From positions 1,922,001 through 1,986,000 of the forward strand of contig NZ_JBAJNO010000009.1 of the NCBI RefSeq assembly GCF_036880985.1: a DNA stretch of 64,000 nt, read 5' to 3'. Shown here piece by piece: positions 46,611-57,700 of this stretch. Under the pieces are notes generated by a model. It saw only the letters and a program-made list of their open reading frames with translations, had not been told where the DNA came from and searched no databases. Origin of the DNA: Limibacter armeniacum (GTDB taxonomy: Bacteria; Bacteroidota; Bacteroidia; Cytophagales; Flammeovirgaceae). Every line of letters begins with the position of its first letter. The stretch's first letter is position 1. Made by a program: the position numbers and the translations under genes.

Positions 46611-48875
46611 ATGAAACGTTTCAGCTATTGGGTTTCACTTCTACTTATAGGAATCCTTTCGGGATGTACCAACAATCAACCAACAGAAGAACAAACAAAC
46701 AACGTACAACTCACCTCATATGTAAATCCTTTTGTCGGGACCGACGGCCCTGGCAATACTTACCCAGGTGCTACAGTTCCTTACGGGATGGTACAACTAA
46801 GCCCTGACAACGGATATTCAGGGTGGGACAGAATTGCTGGATATTTCTGGCCAGACACTACTATTGCCGGATTCAGTCATTTACACCTTTCGGGGACTGG
46901 TGCCGGAGACCTTTACGACTTACTTTTCATGCCTTTCAACAGTCGTTCAGACAGGGCATTGGTGGAGAATGGTGACCGAAGACCTGCCTCTCTTTTTTCT
47001 CATGAGGAAGAACATGCTGAACCGGGTTACTATCAAGTGAAGTTACAAGACTTTGACATCAATGCTGAAATGACAACCAGCAGAAGAGCCGGCATGCAAC
47101 GGTACACATTTCCTGCTGATAATAAATCTCAGATTGTCCTTAACCTTGGCTATGCACTCAACTGGGATTGGCCTACAGAAACCTTCATAAAAATAGAAGA
47201 TGACCATACGCTAGTTGGTTACAGGAAATCAGCTGGGTGGGCAGCCAACCAACATGTATATTTTGTTGCACAGTTCGACAAGCCATTTACCTATGAACTT
47301 AAGGAAATTGAAGAGCCTAAAGAAAAGAAGAAATACAGAAAGCCTTTTAAAGAGCGATTGATTAAAAGTGCTGAAGTTAAAGGATTGCGCACGAAAGCAT
47401 ACCTTACTTTTGCCACACCTGAGCAGACCACCGTACAAGTCAAGGTAGGTATCTCCTCGAGTAGCATTGAAGGAGCAAAGCAAAACCTCAACACAGAGAT
47501 TACTGACTTTGATTTCGACAAAGTCAAAACGAATGCATCCAAGGCATGGGAAGATCAACTGGAAAAAATCATTATCAAGTCTGACAACCATACAGAAAAG
47601 CAGGTATTCTATACAGCTATGTACCAAAGTATGTTAGCACCTACGCTTTTCTCTGACATTGATGGTAAATACAAAGGAGCTGATGGCAAGATACAAACAG
47701 CAAAAGGTTTTGAACGTTACGATACCTTTTCTCTTTGGGATACTTTCCGTGCCGCTCACCCTTTATATACTTTAATCCACACAGACAGGGCTAGAGACAT
47801 GGTTGCTTCTTTGATGGCTCATTACCGTGAGACGGGCTTACTCCCTGTTTGGTCATTTCAAGGCAACGAGACCAATATGATGATTGGTTATCATGCTGTC
47901 CCTGTCATTGTTGATGCCTACACAAAAGGAATACTCAATGACTTTGACGCTGAAGAGCTTTTTCAAGCATGTAAAGCCAGTGCAATGAATACGAAAAACG
48001 AGGATATCGCTGCCTACATCAACCATGGCTATGTACCTGTCGTGGAAAAGCACGAACATTGGTCAGTTTCCAAAACACTTGAATATGCCTATGATGACTG
48101 GTGTGTGGCCCAACTGGCAAAAGCACTAAACAAGCAGGAAGATTATAAGTACTTCTCAAAGCGCGCTGAAAACTGGCAAAATGTATATGACAGTACATCT
48201 ACATTTATGCGACCAAAATTAGCTGATGGAGAATTTCAGCAGCCATTTATTCCTAAAGAGTACACAGACCCTTTCTGTGAAAGCAATGCATGGCAATATT
48301 TCTGGTTTGTTCCACAAAATGTACAAGGACTAGTAGAGACAGTTGGAGGTAAAGATAAGTTTACTGCAAAATTAGATTCCATGTTCACATTTGACCCGCT
48401 TCCAGAAGACAAATTACCTATCTTCTCAACGGGCATGATTGGACAATATGCACATGGCAACGAGCCAAGTCACCACGTAGCTTACCTGTACAATTACATT
48501 GGAAAGCCTCACAAAACTCAGGAAATGGTACACAGGATTCTCAAGTCACAATATAAGCCAACACCTGATGGGGTCTGTGGCAATGAGGATTGTGGACAAA
48601 TGTCAGCATGGTTTATCATGAGTTCACTGGGCATCTACCCAGTCAACCCAGCATCTGGAGTATACGATCTTACAACTCCACTCTTCAGCAACTCAGAAAT
48701 TTCATTAGGCAATGGACATAAGCTAACCATCAAAACCTCTAAACCACCACAAGATTACCCTTATATTAAATCTGTAAGGCTAAATGGAAAGCCAATTCAG
48801 CATTTGCAGGTTAGCCACAAAGAACTTGCAGAAGGCGGCACACTCGAATTTGAATTAACAAACAGTATCCACTAA
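46611..48875 (+). CDS. GH92 alpha-mannosidase lipoprotein
   Basis: A 754-residue protein with a lipoprotein signal (LLIGILSGCTNN). Typical GH92 motifs are present: YPGATVPYGMVQLSPD, HLHLSGTGAGDLYD, HGNEPSHHVAYLY and CGNEDCGQMSAW. Predicted alpha-1,2/1,3-mannosidase. Follows the M28 and AGA genes in the same orientation and is probably in their operon. Confidence 0.95.
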   Translation: MKRFSYWVSLLLIGILSGCTNNQPTEEQTNNVQLTSYVNPFVGTDGPGNTYPGATVPYGMVQLSPDNGYSGWDRIAGYFWPDTTIAGFSHLHLSGTGAGDLYDLLFMPFNSRSDRALVENGDRRPASLFSHEEEHAEPGYYQVKLQDFDINAEMTTSRRAGMQRYTFPADNKSQIVLNLGYALNWDWPTETFIKIEDDHTLVGYRKSAGWAANQHVYFVAQFDKPFTYELKEIEEPKEKKKYRKPFKERLIKSAEVKGLRTKAYLTFATPEQTTVQVKVGISSSSIEGAKQNLNTEITDFDFDKVKTNASKAWEDQLEKIIIKSDNHTEKQVFYTAMYQSMLAPTLFSDIDGKYKGADGKIQTAKGFERYDTFSLWDTFRAAHPLYTLIHTDRARDMVASLMAHYRETGLLPVWSFQGNETNMMIGYHAVPVIVDAYTKGILNDFDAEELFQACKASAMNTKNEDIAAYINHGYVPVVEKHEHWSVSKTLEYAYDDWCVAQLAKALNKQEDYKYFSKRAENWQNVYDSTSTFMRPKLADGEFQQPFIPKEYTDPFCESNAWQYFWFVPQNVQGLVETVGGKDKFTAKLDSMFTFDPLPEDKLPIFSTGMIGQYAHGNEPSHHVAYLYNYIGKPHKTQEMVHRILKSQYKPTPDGVCGNEDCGQMSAWFIMSSLGIYPVNPASGVYDLTTPLFSNSEISLGNGHKLTIKTSKPPQDYPYIKSVRLNGKPIQHLQVSHKELAEGGTLEFELTNSIH

Positions 48876-48904
48876 GTGTAATTCCAACACACTACATTCA
48901 CTAA

Positions 48905-48946
48905 AGGCGATTGCAGTTCAAACAATGAACTCGCAATCGCTTTTTT
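48905..48946 (+). terminator. Terminator after the GH92 gene
   Basis: GCGATTGC (48907-48914) and GCAATCGC (48933-48940) with an internal GTTCA/TGAAC stem, followed by six T's. Confidence 0.8.
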
Positions 48947-49154
48947 GTTTCATAACACAGACACTCAAGCGCCATTAAGTGCACATTTACCCTCATTCAC
49001 AAACCAAACACAACACAACAGACACAAACAAACTCCAAACACTGACCAAAAAAGTGAGTAATAAAAATGCCCAAACACACTTAATAGCAAACTTTTAAAT
49101 AAAAAAACTTCTAAATACCTAACATTAACACTCATAACGAAGTAATCCTATACA

Positions 49155-49168
49155 CGCACAAACACGCA
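49155..49168 (+). promoter_or_regulatory. Candidate operator, site C (susC)
   Basis: CGCACAAACACGCA, a full match to YGCAYAAACRYGCA, about 240 bases upstream of the susC start. Confidence 0.55.
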
Positions 49169-49248
49169 TTAAAACGTATAAATAATCAAATAAATGACAT
49201 TTATTAACGAATATTTCATGCGTATTCTTGACGTTTTATAATCATATA

Positions 49249-49262
49249 CGTACGTTTACGCA
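49249..49262 (-). promoter_or_regulatory. Candidate operator, site D (susC)
   Basis: On the minus strand TGCGTAAACGTACG, a partial match to the motif, about 140 bases upstream of susC and opposite in orientation to site C. Confidence 0.4.
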
Positions 49263-49401
49263 TCGCTTATCGAAAAGACGCTTTCATGTTAACCAAAAAA
49301 CTCAATTAAGCGCACATTTACGAAAAGTGACAACAGCATTAATTCATGCGATTACACATGCAAAATCAATAGTTTTTTATTTGGTGAAATTTTTACTCTA
49401 A

Positions 49402-52400
49402 ATGGTAAATCTAATGGACAGAAGCAGAAAACTGCTGCTGTTACTGGCTACAATCTTTGCTATAGCTAGTTCGGCATTCGCACAAGAGCGTGTCATCAGT
49501 GGCGTCATCACCGACGCAAATGACAACTCACCTTTACCTGGCGCTAGTGTACAGATTAAAGGAACTACTACAGGTACTATCTCAGACTTTGACGGTAGGT
49601 TTCAATTAAAAATCGACCAGTCACAACCAACCATTACTATCAGCTATGTTGGCTACCAACCAAAAGAAATAGTATTGGGAGAGAACCAAAGTAATCTTAC
49701 AATCCAACTAGAAGCTGACGCTGAACAGCTAGATGAAGTAGTAGTTACAGCACTAGGCATCAAAAGAGAGGAAAGATCACTTGGTTATGCAGTATCAGAA
49801 GTAAGCTCTGAAGATTTGGGGGTTACAGGTACCAATGCCAACGTAATGAACTCACTGAATGGTAAAGTTGCCGGTGTACAGATCTCTCCAGTAGGTGGTG
49901 GCGCTGGCGCTTCTTCAAGAGTTGTTATTCGTGGTAATGCAGTCTTAGGAGGCAGCAACCAACCGCTTTATGTGGTAGACGGTGTACCAATGTCCAACAG
50001 TAACTACAAGAATGCTGAAGACAAAGATAATGGCGACGTTGACTCTGGTGATGGTCTCTCTTCTATCAACCCTGATGATGTTGCCTCAGTATCAGTACTG
50101 AAAGGCCCTGCTGCTACAGCACTTTACGGCTCAAGAGCAATTAACGGTGTTGTCTTAATTACAACTAAGTCTGGTAAGGACAGAAAAGGATTGGGTATTG
50201 ACTATTCTGGTGGGGTTACAATAGATATGTTAGGTATTACTCCAAATGAACAAACTCAATATGCACATGGTACTCAAGGAAACCTTCCTAATGACCCTAA
50301 GCAAGATTACAGTATGTGGGGACCAAAAATCACTGGTCAAAGCAACAGTAATTATTACGATGGACAGGAGCGCAACCTACAAACTTATGACAACTACAAA
50401 AACTTCTTTAGAAATGGTGTAACATTCAACAACAGCATTTCCTTAACTGGAGGTAACGAGTCTTCACAAGTTCGCTTTTCCTACTCTAACCTGAACAACT
50501 CAGGTATGGTTGAGAACTCTGACTACAACCGTCACACATTCAACCTACGTGGTACTACTAAGTTAATCAATGAGAAACTAACTCTAGATTCTCGTATCAC
50601 TTATACGAATCAGTACGCGCTTAACCGTATGGAATTGGGTAACTCAGTAAACAACTACATGGGACAAATGCTCTCAATTCCGACTACATATGATGTAACT
50701 TGGTTAAAGAATTATGAAAGTGCAGATGGCAGACCTATTGGATATAACAATAAGGAAATGAACCCTTACTGGACGATCAATAAGGTGAGAAATGAAGATA
50801 CTCAAAACCGTGTTCTTGGTATGTTATCCCTTAACTACCAATTGACTAACGAACTATCAATCATGGCTAGAGGTGGTACTGACTTCACTTCATGGAGACA
50901 AGATGTACTACAACCTCTTTACACTCCTTACTATGACCAAGGCAGAGCATACCAAAGAACAAACCTTGATCGTGAAGACAACTATGACTTCCTAATCAGT
51001 TACCACAAAGAGCTTGGCGACTTTGATATCTCTGCCAACGCAGGTGGTAGCTATATGCACCAAACTAGAGAATACAATGATGCAGGTTCATCAGGGTTCT
51101 CTTCTCCAACATTCCAAAACCCTGGTGCAGGTAGTGAGCGATATATCGAGTTTAACAAATTTGAGCGCGTAATCAGCTCAGTATATGCAATGGCTTCAAT
51201 TGGTTACAAAGGCTACTTATTCCTAGATGTAACAGGAAGAAATGACTGGTCTTCTACGCTGCCTGCAAATAATAACTCTTACTTCTACCCTTCAGTAAGT
51301 ACTAGCTGGGTATTCTCAGATATGGATTGGGACACACCTGACTGGTTATCATTCGGTAAACTGAGAGCTTCATGGGCACAAGTAGGATCTGACACAGACC
51401 CTTATAGCTTATTTGTTCAATATGAACTTGATGGACAGGATCATAAGGGTATAAATGTAGGTGGTATTCAAGGTAACCAAATCCCTAACTTTGAACTTAA
51501 GCCTGCCATGCAAACTTCTTATGAAGTCGGTTTTGATGTACGTATGTTTAACAGCCGTGTAAACCTTGACCTGTCATATTACAACTCTTCTTCTGTTGAC
51601 CAGATCCTTGCGGTGGATATTTCTAATGGGTCAGGATTCAACTCAGCATTGATCAATGCAGGTGAAATCAAAAACAGTGGTGTAGAGATGATGTTAAACC
51701 TTATCCCTGTACAATCTCAAGACTTTACTTGGGAAGCTACTGTAAACGCTGCATACAACAACAACGAAGTAATCTCACTTTCAGAAGGTGTAGAGCAATA
51801 CATGTTGCTTCCTACAACTGGTGATGTTTCGGTGCAAGCTCGTCCAAATTCAGCCTACGGCCAAATTATTGGCTCAAAATACAGAAGAGATGATGCAGGC
51901 AACATTGTAGTAGATGAAAACGGTTTACCAATGAAAGAAGATGGACTTGATATCATTGGTAATGGTGTCCAACCTTGGATGGCTGGTTTGAGAAATACAT
52001 TTACATACAAAAATGTTTCATTCGGATTCCTAATTGACGGCAAGTTTGGTGGTGATCTTTATTCAAACACTAACGCAAGTCTCTATGCATCTGGAAAGCA
52101 CGAAGCAACATTGGTTGGTCGAGATGAATACTACAACGAAGGATACTGGAACCCAGGAGGCTTGGTTACATCTGACGGCGAGGCATTCACTGGAAGCATC
52201 GACCCTGAGTTATACTATGGCAGAATATCAGGCATCAGTGAGCAGTTTATTTACGATGCTTCATTCATCAAGCTTCGTGAAGTGATACTAACATATCGTT
52301 TACCAAACAAACTGATTGATAAAACACCATTCCGTAATGTTTCATTGTCAGCGGTTGCAAACAACTTGACATACCTGTGGAAAAACACTGAGAACATTGA

Positions 52401-52500
52401 CCCTGAGGCAACTTTCACCAATGGTAACGGTCAAGGTATCGAGGTTTCAAACCTTGCACTTCCAAGAACATTCGGATTTAAGCTTAATGCGAACCTGTAA
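49402..52500 (+). CDS. SusC-like TonB-dependent outer-membrane transporter
   Basis: A 1,032-residue receptor with a signal peptide (LLLLLATIFAIASSAFAQ). A carboxypeptidase-like domain follows (VISGVITDANDNSPLPGAS, residues about 30-105), then a plug (EVVVTALGIKREERSLGYAV, then LYVVDGVP) and a beta-barrel ending in the typical aromatic/hydrophobic LPRTFGFKLNANL strand. SusC-type proteins import glycans across the outer membrane using TonB energy. Paired with the SusD-like gene 13 bases downstream. Given the neighbouring enzymes, it probably imports N-glycan oligosaccharides. The start could be 49402 or the next ATG at 49414. Confidence 0.95.
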   Translation: MVNLMDRSRKLLLLLATIFAIASSAFAQERVISGVITDANDNSPLPGASVQIKGTTTGTISDFDGRFQLKIDQSQPTITISYVGYQPKEIVLGENQSNLTIQLEADAEQLDEVVVTALGIKREERSLGYAVSEVSSEDLGVTGTNANVMNSLNGKVAGVQISPVGGGAGASSRVVIRGNAVLGGSNQPLYVVDGVPMSNSNYKNAEDKDNGDVDSGDGLSSINPDDVASVSVLKGPAATALYGSRAINGVVLITTKSGKDRKGLGIDYSGGVTIDMLGITPNEQTQYAHGTQGNLPNDPKQDYSMWGPKITGQSNSNYYDGQERNLQTYDNYKNFFRNGVTFNNSISLTGGNESSQVRFSYSNLNNSGMVENSDYNRHTFNLRGTTKLINEKLTLDSRITYTNQYALNRMELGNSVNNYMGQMLSIPTTYDVTWLKNYESADGRPIGYNNKEMNPYWTINKVRNEDTQNRVLGMLSLNYQLTNELSIMARGGTDFTSWRQDVLQPLYTPYYDQGRAYQRTNLDREDNYDFLISYHKELGDFDISANAGGSYMHQTREYNDAGSSGFSSPTFQNPGAGSERYIEFNKFERVISSVYAMASIGYKGYLFLDVTGRNDWSSTLPANNNSYFYPSVSTSWVFSDMDWDTPDWLSFGKLRASWAQVGSDTDPYSLFVQYELDGQDHKGINVGGIQGNQIPNFELKPAMQTSYEVGFDVRMFNSRVNLDLSYYNSSSVDQILAVDISNGSGFNSALINAGEIKNSGVEMMLNLIPVQSQDFTWEATVNAAYNNNEVISLSEGVEQYMLLPTTGDVSVQARPNSAYGQIIGSKYRRDDAGNIVVDENGLPMKEDGLDIIGNGVQPWMAGLRNTFTYKNVSFGFLIDGKFGGDLYSNTNASLYASGKHEATLVGRDEYYNEGYWNPGGLVTSDGEAFTGSIDPELYYGRISGISEQFIYDASFIKLREVILTYRLPNKLIDKTPFRNVSLSAVANNLTYLWKNTENIDPEATFTNGNGQGIEVSNLALPRTFGFKLNANL

Positions 52501-52513
52501 TCGATAACCAATC

Positions 52514-54457
52514 ATGAAATTCAAGTTCAATAAATTTATACTTTCAGCAGCCATCGCTGCATCCGTTCTCTCTTCTTGTACAAATGATTTTGACGAGATC
52601 AATGAGAACCCATATACGTCCAACTCACTGGATGAAAAACATCAGTTTACTTATTCACAACTGAAAATGTTTGCCAGTGGCCATGAAGGCTGGAGAGGAA
52701 ACTTAATCATGTCTAGTAGTTATGCGATGACATCCACTAATGCTTACACAACTGGTGTAGGTTTTGGCACAAGTGATAGTTATACGGAAGCTACATGGAG
52801 CTTAATCATGGGTGATGTAGCAAAAAACATCACTGACGTTAATACCAAGTTGGAGGAAGAAAATACAGACAACCATAACGACGCCAAATTGGCACAATCG
52901 ACAGTGGTAAAAGTAGTTAATTTCCTTCGCCTAACATCTCTTTATGGAGACATCCCTTACTCTGAAGCAGGCAAAGGTTACTCAGAGAAAGTATTCTACC
53001 CTAAATATGATGCCCAAAAGGACGTCCTTTATGCGATGGTCGATGAACTAAAAGAGGCAAGATCAAAATTTGCTGATGCAAATCTGGAGCTGTTCAACTA
53101 CGACTTGTACTATGAAGGCAATGCTAGCAATTGGGCTAAGTTAACTAACAGCTTGCTAATGCGTATTGGCTTGATGATGTCAGCAGCCGACCCAGGAAAA
53201 GGGCAAGAGGTTTTTGCTGAAGCATATAACGACAGCAACGGATATATTCAGTCTCTAAATGAATCATGTATGGTAGAACATACAGAGAATGGTGGAGCAT
53301 GGGGACAGCATATCAATGGTGCTGGTGTTGCTATGCAAGGTAGAGTTGGTGGTTTCTCGTACACATTTATGAGTGACACTACACTTAGACTTATGCAAGA
53401 GAAACAAGACCCAAGAATTTTCTGGGTATGTGGTCAACTGGATTACTCTTCTGGTACAGCTACTGTAATTACAGATATTCCAAACTTTGATCCTTTTGCT
53501 ATGGCTGAAAGCTCTGCTTCAGAACCATTCAAGCCTGTTCACTATCGAGGGATGAAATACGGAAACAGAGGAGATGCTAGCCGAGGTCTATTCAAAGTGG
53601 GAGATGGAATAAAACAGCTAGGATTCCATACTACAACCAATGAAGGTGTCTTAACAACCACTAATGGACGTGAGTATAAAAAAGACGGTCAGTTTGCACT
53701 ACTTACAGGATTGAACCCTGAAACTATCCTAAATGCTACTTCACCTTCTACTGTAATGGGTGCTGACGAAGTACAATTTATGATCGCAGAAGCAATTAAC
53801 AGAGGTTGGATTGGTGGCGATGCATCAGCTGCCTTTGAAGACGGTGTGAGAAAGGCAATCATGAAGTACCCTTCACTCTACCCAGGTCAAACTACAGTTG
53901 ATAAGCTTATCGCTGCTTACAATACACATTTGACTGATGAAGGAGAACCTGTTTATAACTGGAGTGCCTCTGTTGAAAACTATATTCAAGATCAGGTTGC
54001 TGAATTCGGTACGGCAAGTCAAGATGCTCAATTGGAGATGATTGTTTACCAACACTGGATGTCACAAATCGGAAATGGTCAGCGTGCATTTGCACTATGG
54101 AACAGAACGCACCTTCCATCATTTGTAAAAGCAAAACTTACAGAAGAAGACATGTCTGTTCAGCTTCCTGTTTATGAAATTCCAGCAGGTTTGAGCGAAG
54201 AGGAGCAAAAAGCATTTGATCCACTAACAGAGTATGCTTCAACAGGTGATGCTTCAATATTTACTACAAGCAACTTTGAAAAAGTGGAGCTGCACACTGG
54301 AGGAAACACTGCAGGTGTTCGTCCTACACGCTTCCCTTATCCAAACAGGGAGTTAACAGTAAACGCAGCAAATGCTAACGAAGCTATGCAACGTCAAGGA
54401 TCTACAGGTGGAGATGATAGCTTTATCTCAATCCCACAGTGGTTCAGCCATAAGTAA
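52514..54457 (+). CDS. SusD/RagB-like outer-membrane lipoprotein
   Basis: A 647-residue lipoprotein (LSSC lipobox at residues 19-22) with the helical TPR-like SusD fold, of the SusD_2/RagB group (GLMMSAADPG and the later VQFMIAEAINRGWIGGDAS). These surface proteins bind glycan and form the lid of the SusC pore. Only 13 bases separate it from susC. Glycan specificity cannot be read directly, but the surrounding genes point to N-glycans. Confidence 0.93.
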   Translation: MKFKFNKFILSAAIAASVLSSCTNDFDEINENPYTSNSLDEKHQFTYSQLKMFASGHEGWRGNLIMSSSYAMTSTNAYTTGVGFGTSDSYTEATWSLIMGDVAKNITDVNTKLEEENTDNHNDAKLAQSTVVKVVNFLRLTSLYGDIPYSEAGKGYSEKVFYPKYDAQKDVLYAMVDELKEARSKFADANLELFNYDLYYEGNASNWAKLTNSLLMRIGLMMSAADPGKGQEVFAEAYNDSNGYIQSLNESCMVEHTENGGAWGQHINGAGVAMQGRVGGFSYTFMSDTTLRLMQEKQDPRIFWVCGQLDYSSGTATVITDIPNFDPFAMAESSASEPFKPVHYRGMKYGNRGDASRGLFKVGDGIKQLGFHTTTNEGVLTTTNGREYKKDGQFALLTGLNPETILNATSPSTVMGADEVQFMIAEAINRGWIGGDASAAFEDGVRKAIMKYPSLYPGQTTVDKLIAAYNTHLTDEGEPVYNWSASVENYIQDQVAEFGTASQDAQLEMIVYQHWMSQIGNGQRAFALWNRTHLPSFVKAKLTEEDMSVQLPVYEIPAGLSEEEQKAFDPLTEYASTGDASIFTTSNFEKVELHTGGNTAGVRPTRFPYPNRELTVNAANANEAMQRQGSTGGDDSFISIPQWFSHK

Positions 54458-54481
54458 GAAGTTTTAAATTTCCATTCCCCT

Positions 54482-54524
54482 AACCGCTATGGAGTGATTC
54501 ATTTCACTTCATAGCGGTTTTTTT
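54482..54524 (+). terminator. Terminator after susD
   Basis: AACCGCTATG-AGTG / CACT-CATAGCGGTT imperfect stem (54482-54496 / 54505-54519), then seven T's. Confidence 0.85.
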
Positions 54525-54611
54525 ATTTACTAATTTCTTCTTGTTTAAGGTAGATATTTGCACGATTTGAAATTATTAACCACCATTCATACACTTATTA
54601 TTGCACTTTTA

Positions 54612-54625
54612 TACACGTTTATGTA
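54612..54625 (-). promoter_or_regulatory. Candidate operator, site E (GH92)
   Basis: On the minus strand TACATAAACGTGTA, a 12-of-14 match to YGCAYAAACRYGCA. Confidence 0.45.
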
Positions 54626-54654
54626 GGTTTGTTAAATACAAAGCAAACAAAATA

Positions 54655-54668
54655 CGCATAAACAGGCA
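54655..54668 (+). promoter_or_regulatory. Candidate operator, site F (GH92)
   Basis: CGCATAAACAGGCA, 13-of-14 match to the motif, about 100 bases before the GTG start at 54768. Confidence 0.5.
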
Positions 54669-54767
54669 TTTTAATTTTATATGGAACAAGGCTAGTATTT
54701 TTTAAGATTCATTTTTTAAACTGCGTATTTCTATAGGGATTTAATCAGAACAATAAACTTTACGCTA

Positions 54768-57700
54768 GTGAAAAGGATTTCTACCTACTTGGCGGCTATA
54801 CTGATCGCAACTTCATGTGTACCTTCAGCAAAGCATACAAACCAACAACTAACAAATAGTGAGGTAAGCATCAATGCTGTTGATTATATAAACCCTCTTA
54901 TCGGTACAGGAGGACATGGGCATACCTTTCCAGGTGCTACTATGCCTTTCGGAATGGTTCAACTCTCACCTGACACAGGTACTGAAGGCTGGGATTGGTG
55001 TTCTGGTTATCACGTGTCTGACAGCTCTATTATGGGTTTTTCACACACACACTTAAGTGGAACAGGAGGCCCTGATTATGGAGATATACTAGTAATGCCA
55101 CAAGTAGGAAAACCACTTTTCACTCCTGGGTCAAAAGATAATCCCGATGAAGGATATCGCTCTAGATTCAAGAAAGATAAAGAAATTGCCGAGGCAGGAT
55201 ACTACTCAGTTATGCTGGATGATAGCGGCGTAAAGGCTGAACTGACTGCAACGCAGCGTGCAGGTTTTCACCGTTATACATTTCCTGCTTCTAGTAATAG
55301 CCATATCCTGATTGACCTGACACACGGTATTGGTGATCAGACTAGAGAAACATGGTTGGAATTTATTGGAAATGATGAAATCAGAGGGATGCGTCGTTCT
55401 AGAGGATGGGCAGCAGACCAATATGTTTACTTCGTTGCCAAATTCTCAAAACCGTTCAAGCAATTTGCCGCTGTTGCTGGTGAAAAAGTAGAAACTGGCA
55501 TTCGTAAGGCTGATGGTGACAACCTGAAAGCATTGCTGGATTTTGACACAAAAGAAGGAGAAGCAATACTTGTAAAGGTGGGTATTTCAGCTGTTGATAT
55601 TCAAGGGGCTGAACAAAACCTGAAACACGACATTCAGGATTGGGATTTTGACGCTGTTCGCCTAGAGGCTAAGAAAGCATGGAGTAAGGAAGTGGCTAAA
55701 GTCGAAATAGAAGGAGGCAATGAAGAAGATAGAGAAATCTTCTATACAGCACTTTATCATGCCTTGGTGGCTCCAAACCTATTCATGGACACTGATGGCA
55801 GGTATAGAGGTATGGACCAGAAGGTCCATAAAGCTGATGATTTCACTAACTACACGCTGTTTTCTATCTGGGACACCTACCGTGCTACTCACCCACTGTT
55901 CAATATCCTGAAACCAGAAGAAAACAATGATTTCATTATCTCGATGCTCAAAAAATATGAGCAATCAGGACAGTTACCTATTTGGGAACTAGCTGCCAAC
56001 GAAACTGGAACCATGATTGGCTTCCACTCGGTGTCGATTATCGCTGAAGCCATTATAAAAGGTACTGCTGACTTTGATAAGGAACTGGCATTTGAAGCCA
56101 TGAAAGTAGCTGCCAATGATCCAAACAGAGGGTTGGAGTACTTTAATGAAATGGGCTTTATTCCTTTGGATAAGGAAGCCAATGCTGTTTCGAAACAGGT
56201 AGAATACGCTTACGACATGTGGTGTATTGCACAAGTTGCCAAAGTATTGGGTAAAACGGATGAATACGTTGATTACAGCAGACGTGCAGGTTATTATAAA
56301 AACGTATTCGACAAAGAATCTGGCTTTATGAGAGGCAGGTATATCACTGGTGTTTGGGAAGAGAATTTTGACCCGATGAAAATCTCAATCTTAGGTTCAG
56401 GTTCCTATACTGAAGGCAATGCATGGCATTATACATTCTATGCTCCTCAAGACGTAGATGGGCTTATGGAGCTATACGGAGGTAAAGCTGACTTTGCAGG
56501 CAAACTCGATGAAATGTTTAACCAAGAATCGGTTAACGATAATGAGCATGCGCATGACGTAACTGGTCTAATCGGTCAGTACGCACAAGGCAATGAGCCA
56601 AGCCATCATGTCATTTATTTATACAACTTTGCTGACCAACCGTGGAAAGCACAAGCTAGAGTTCGAGAAGTACTCAAAACCCAATACCATGCAGACCGTG
56701 ATGGTCTCAGTGGTAATGAAGACTGTGGACAAATGTCAGCCTGGATGTTTTCTCTTCTATGGGCTTCTACCCCGTTAATCCTGTAAGCGGCGAATATATT
56801 ATTGGCAGCCCATTATTCAACAAGGTTAACATCACCCTGCCTAATGGCAATCAGTTTAAAGTAATTGCACACAACAACTCGGAAGAAAACATTTATATCC
56901 AATCAGCTAAACTGAATGGAAAAGCATATAACAAGAGCTTTATCACACACGAAGATATTGTAAATGGAGGCACATTGGAATTTGAAATGGGCAATCAACC
57001 TAACAAACAATGGGCTGTATCAGGAGCTCCTGTTTCAAAGGCGATTCCTGAAGATATGTCTATCACTACTGAACCTTCACAGCTCTTCATGCCTTATACA
57101 GCATCCAACGGCAGGCTCTTTCTTGACAGTCGTACCATTGAGCTGAAAAACATGAATGATAATGTAGCGATTCATTATACATTGGATGGCTCCATTCCAA
57201 CAGAAAAATCTCCACTTTACACAGGAGGATTCACTATTAAGGAAACAGCTGTATTAAAGGCAATAGCCATTAAAAATGGTTACGAGCCAAGCAGGTTACT
57301 TGAAACAAAATTCACTAAAGCCATTTTCAATAGTGGTGGTGAGCTCCCTAGTATCCAAAGAAACTATACGGTACGCTCAAAATATGATAATGGCGAAAAT
57401 GGACTACTGGACGGTCAGTATGGCAGTGAAAACCTGCATGACGGCAGATGGGCAGGGGTTGTACGTGAAAACCTTGAAGCTGTAGTTGACTTGGGCAAAG
57501 CAACAACTATTGAAAGCCTTGAACTAGGTTTCCTAATCAATACAAGCTCATGGCTTTTTCCTCCTCAAAAAGTCACCTATTACACTTCAGAGAATGGTAA
57601 AGACTTTATTGAAGTTGGTAGTGTTGTAAACAATATGCCTGAAACTCATCCTAAGATTCATATTGAACGATATACAAAGAAATTACAACAAGCAACCACT

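Larger units (their letters stand above)
48974..49322. repeat. Repeated 18-base element upstream of susC
   Basis: ATTAAGTGCACATTTACC at 48974-48991 and ATTAAGCGCACATTTACG at 49305-49322, in direct orientation. They differ at two positions and flank the two operator-like sites. Confidence 0.5.
48947..49401. other. susC upstream control region
   Basis: About 455 A-rich bases without a gene. It contains motif sites C (49155-49168) and D (49249-49262), and an 18-base element repeated with 16 matches (48974-48991 and 49305-49322). No -7 box was convincing. Confidence 0.65.
54525..54767. other. Control region before the frameshifted GH92
   Basis: About 240 A+T-rich bases with motif sites E (54612-54625) and F (54655-54668). 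No gene visible. Confidence 0.6.
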
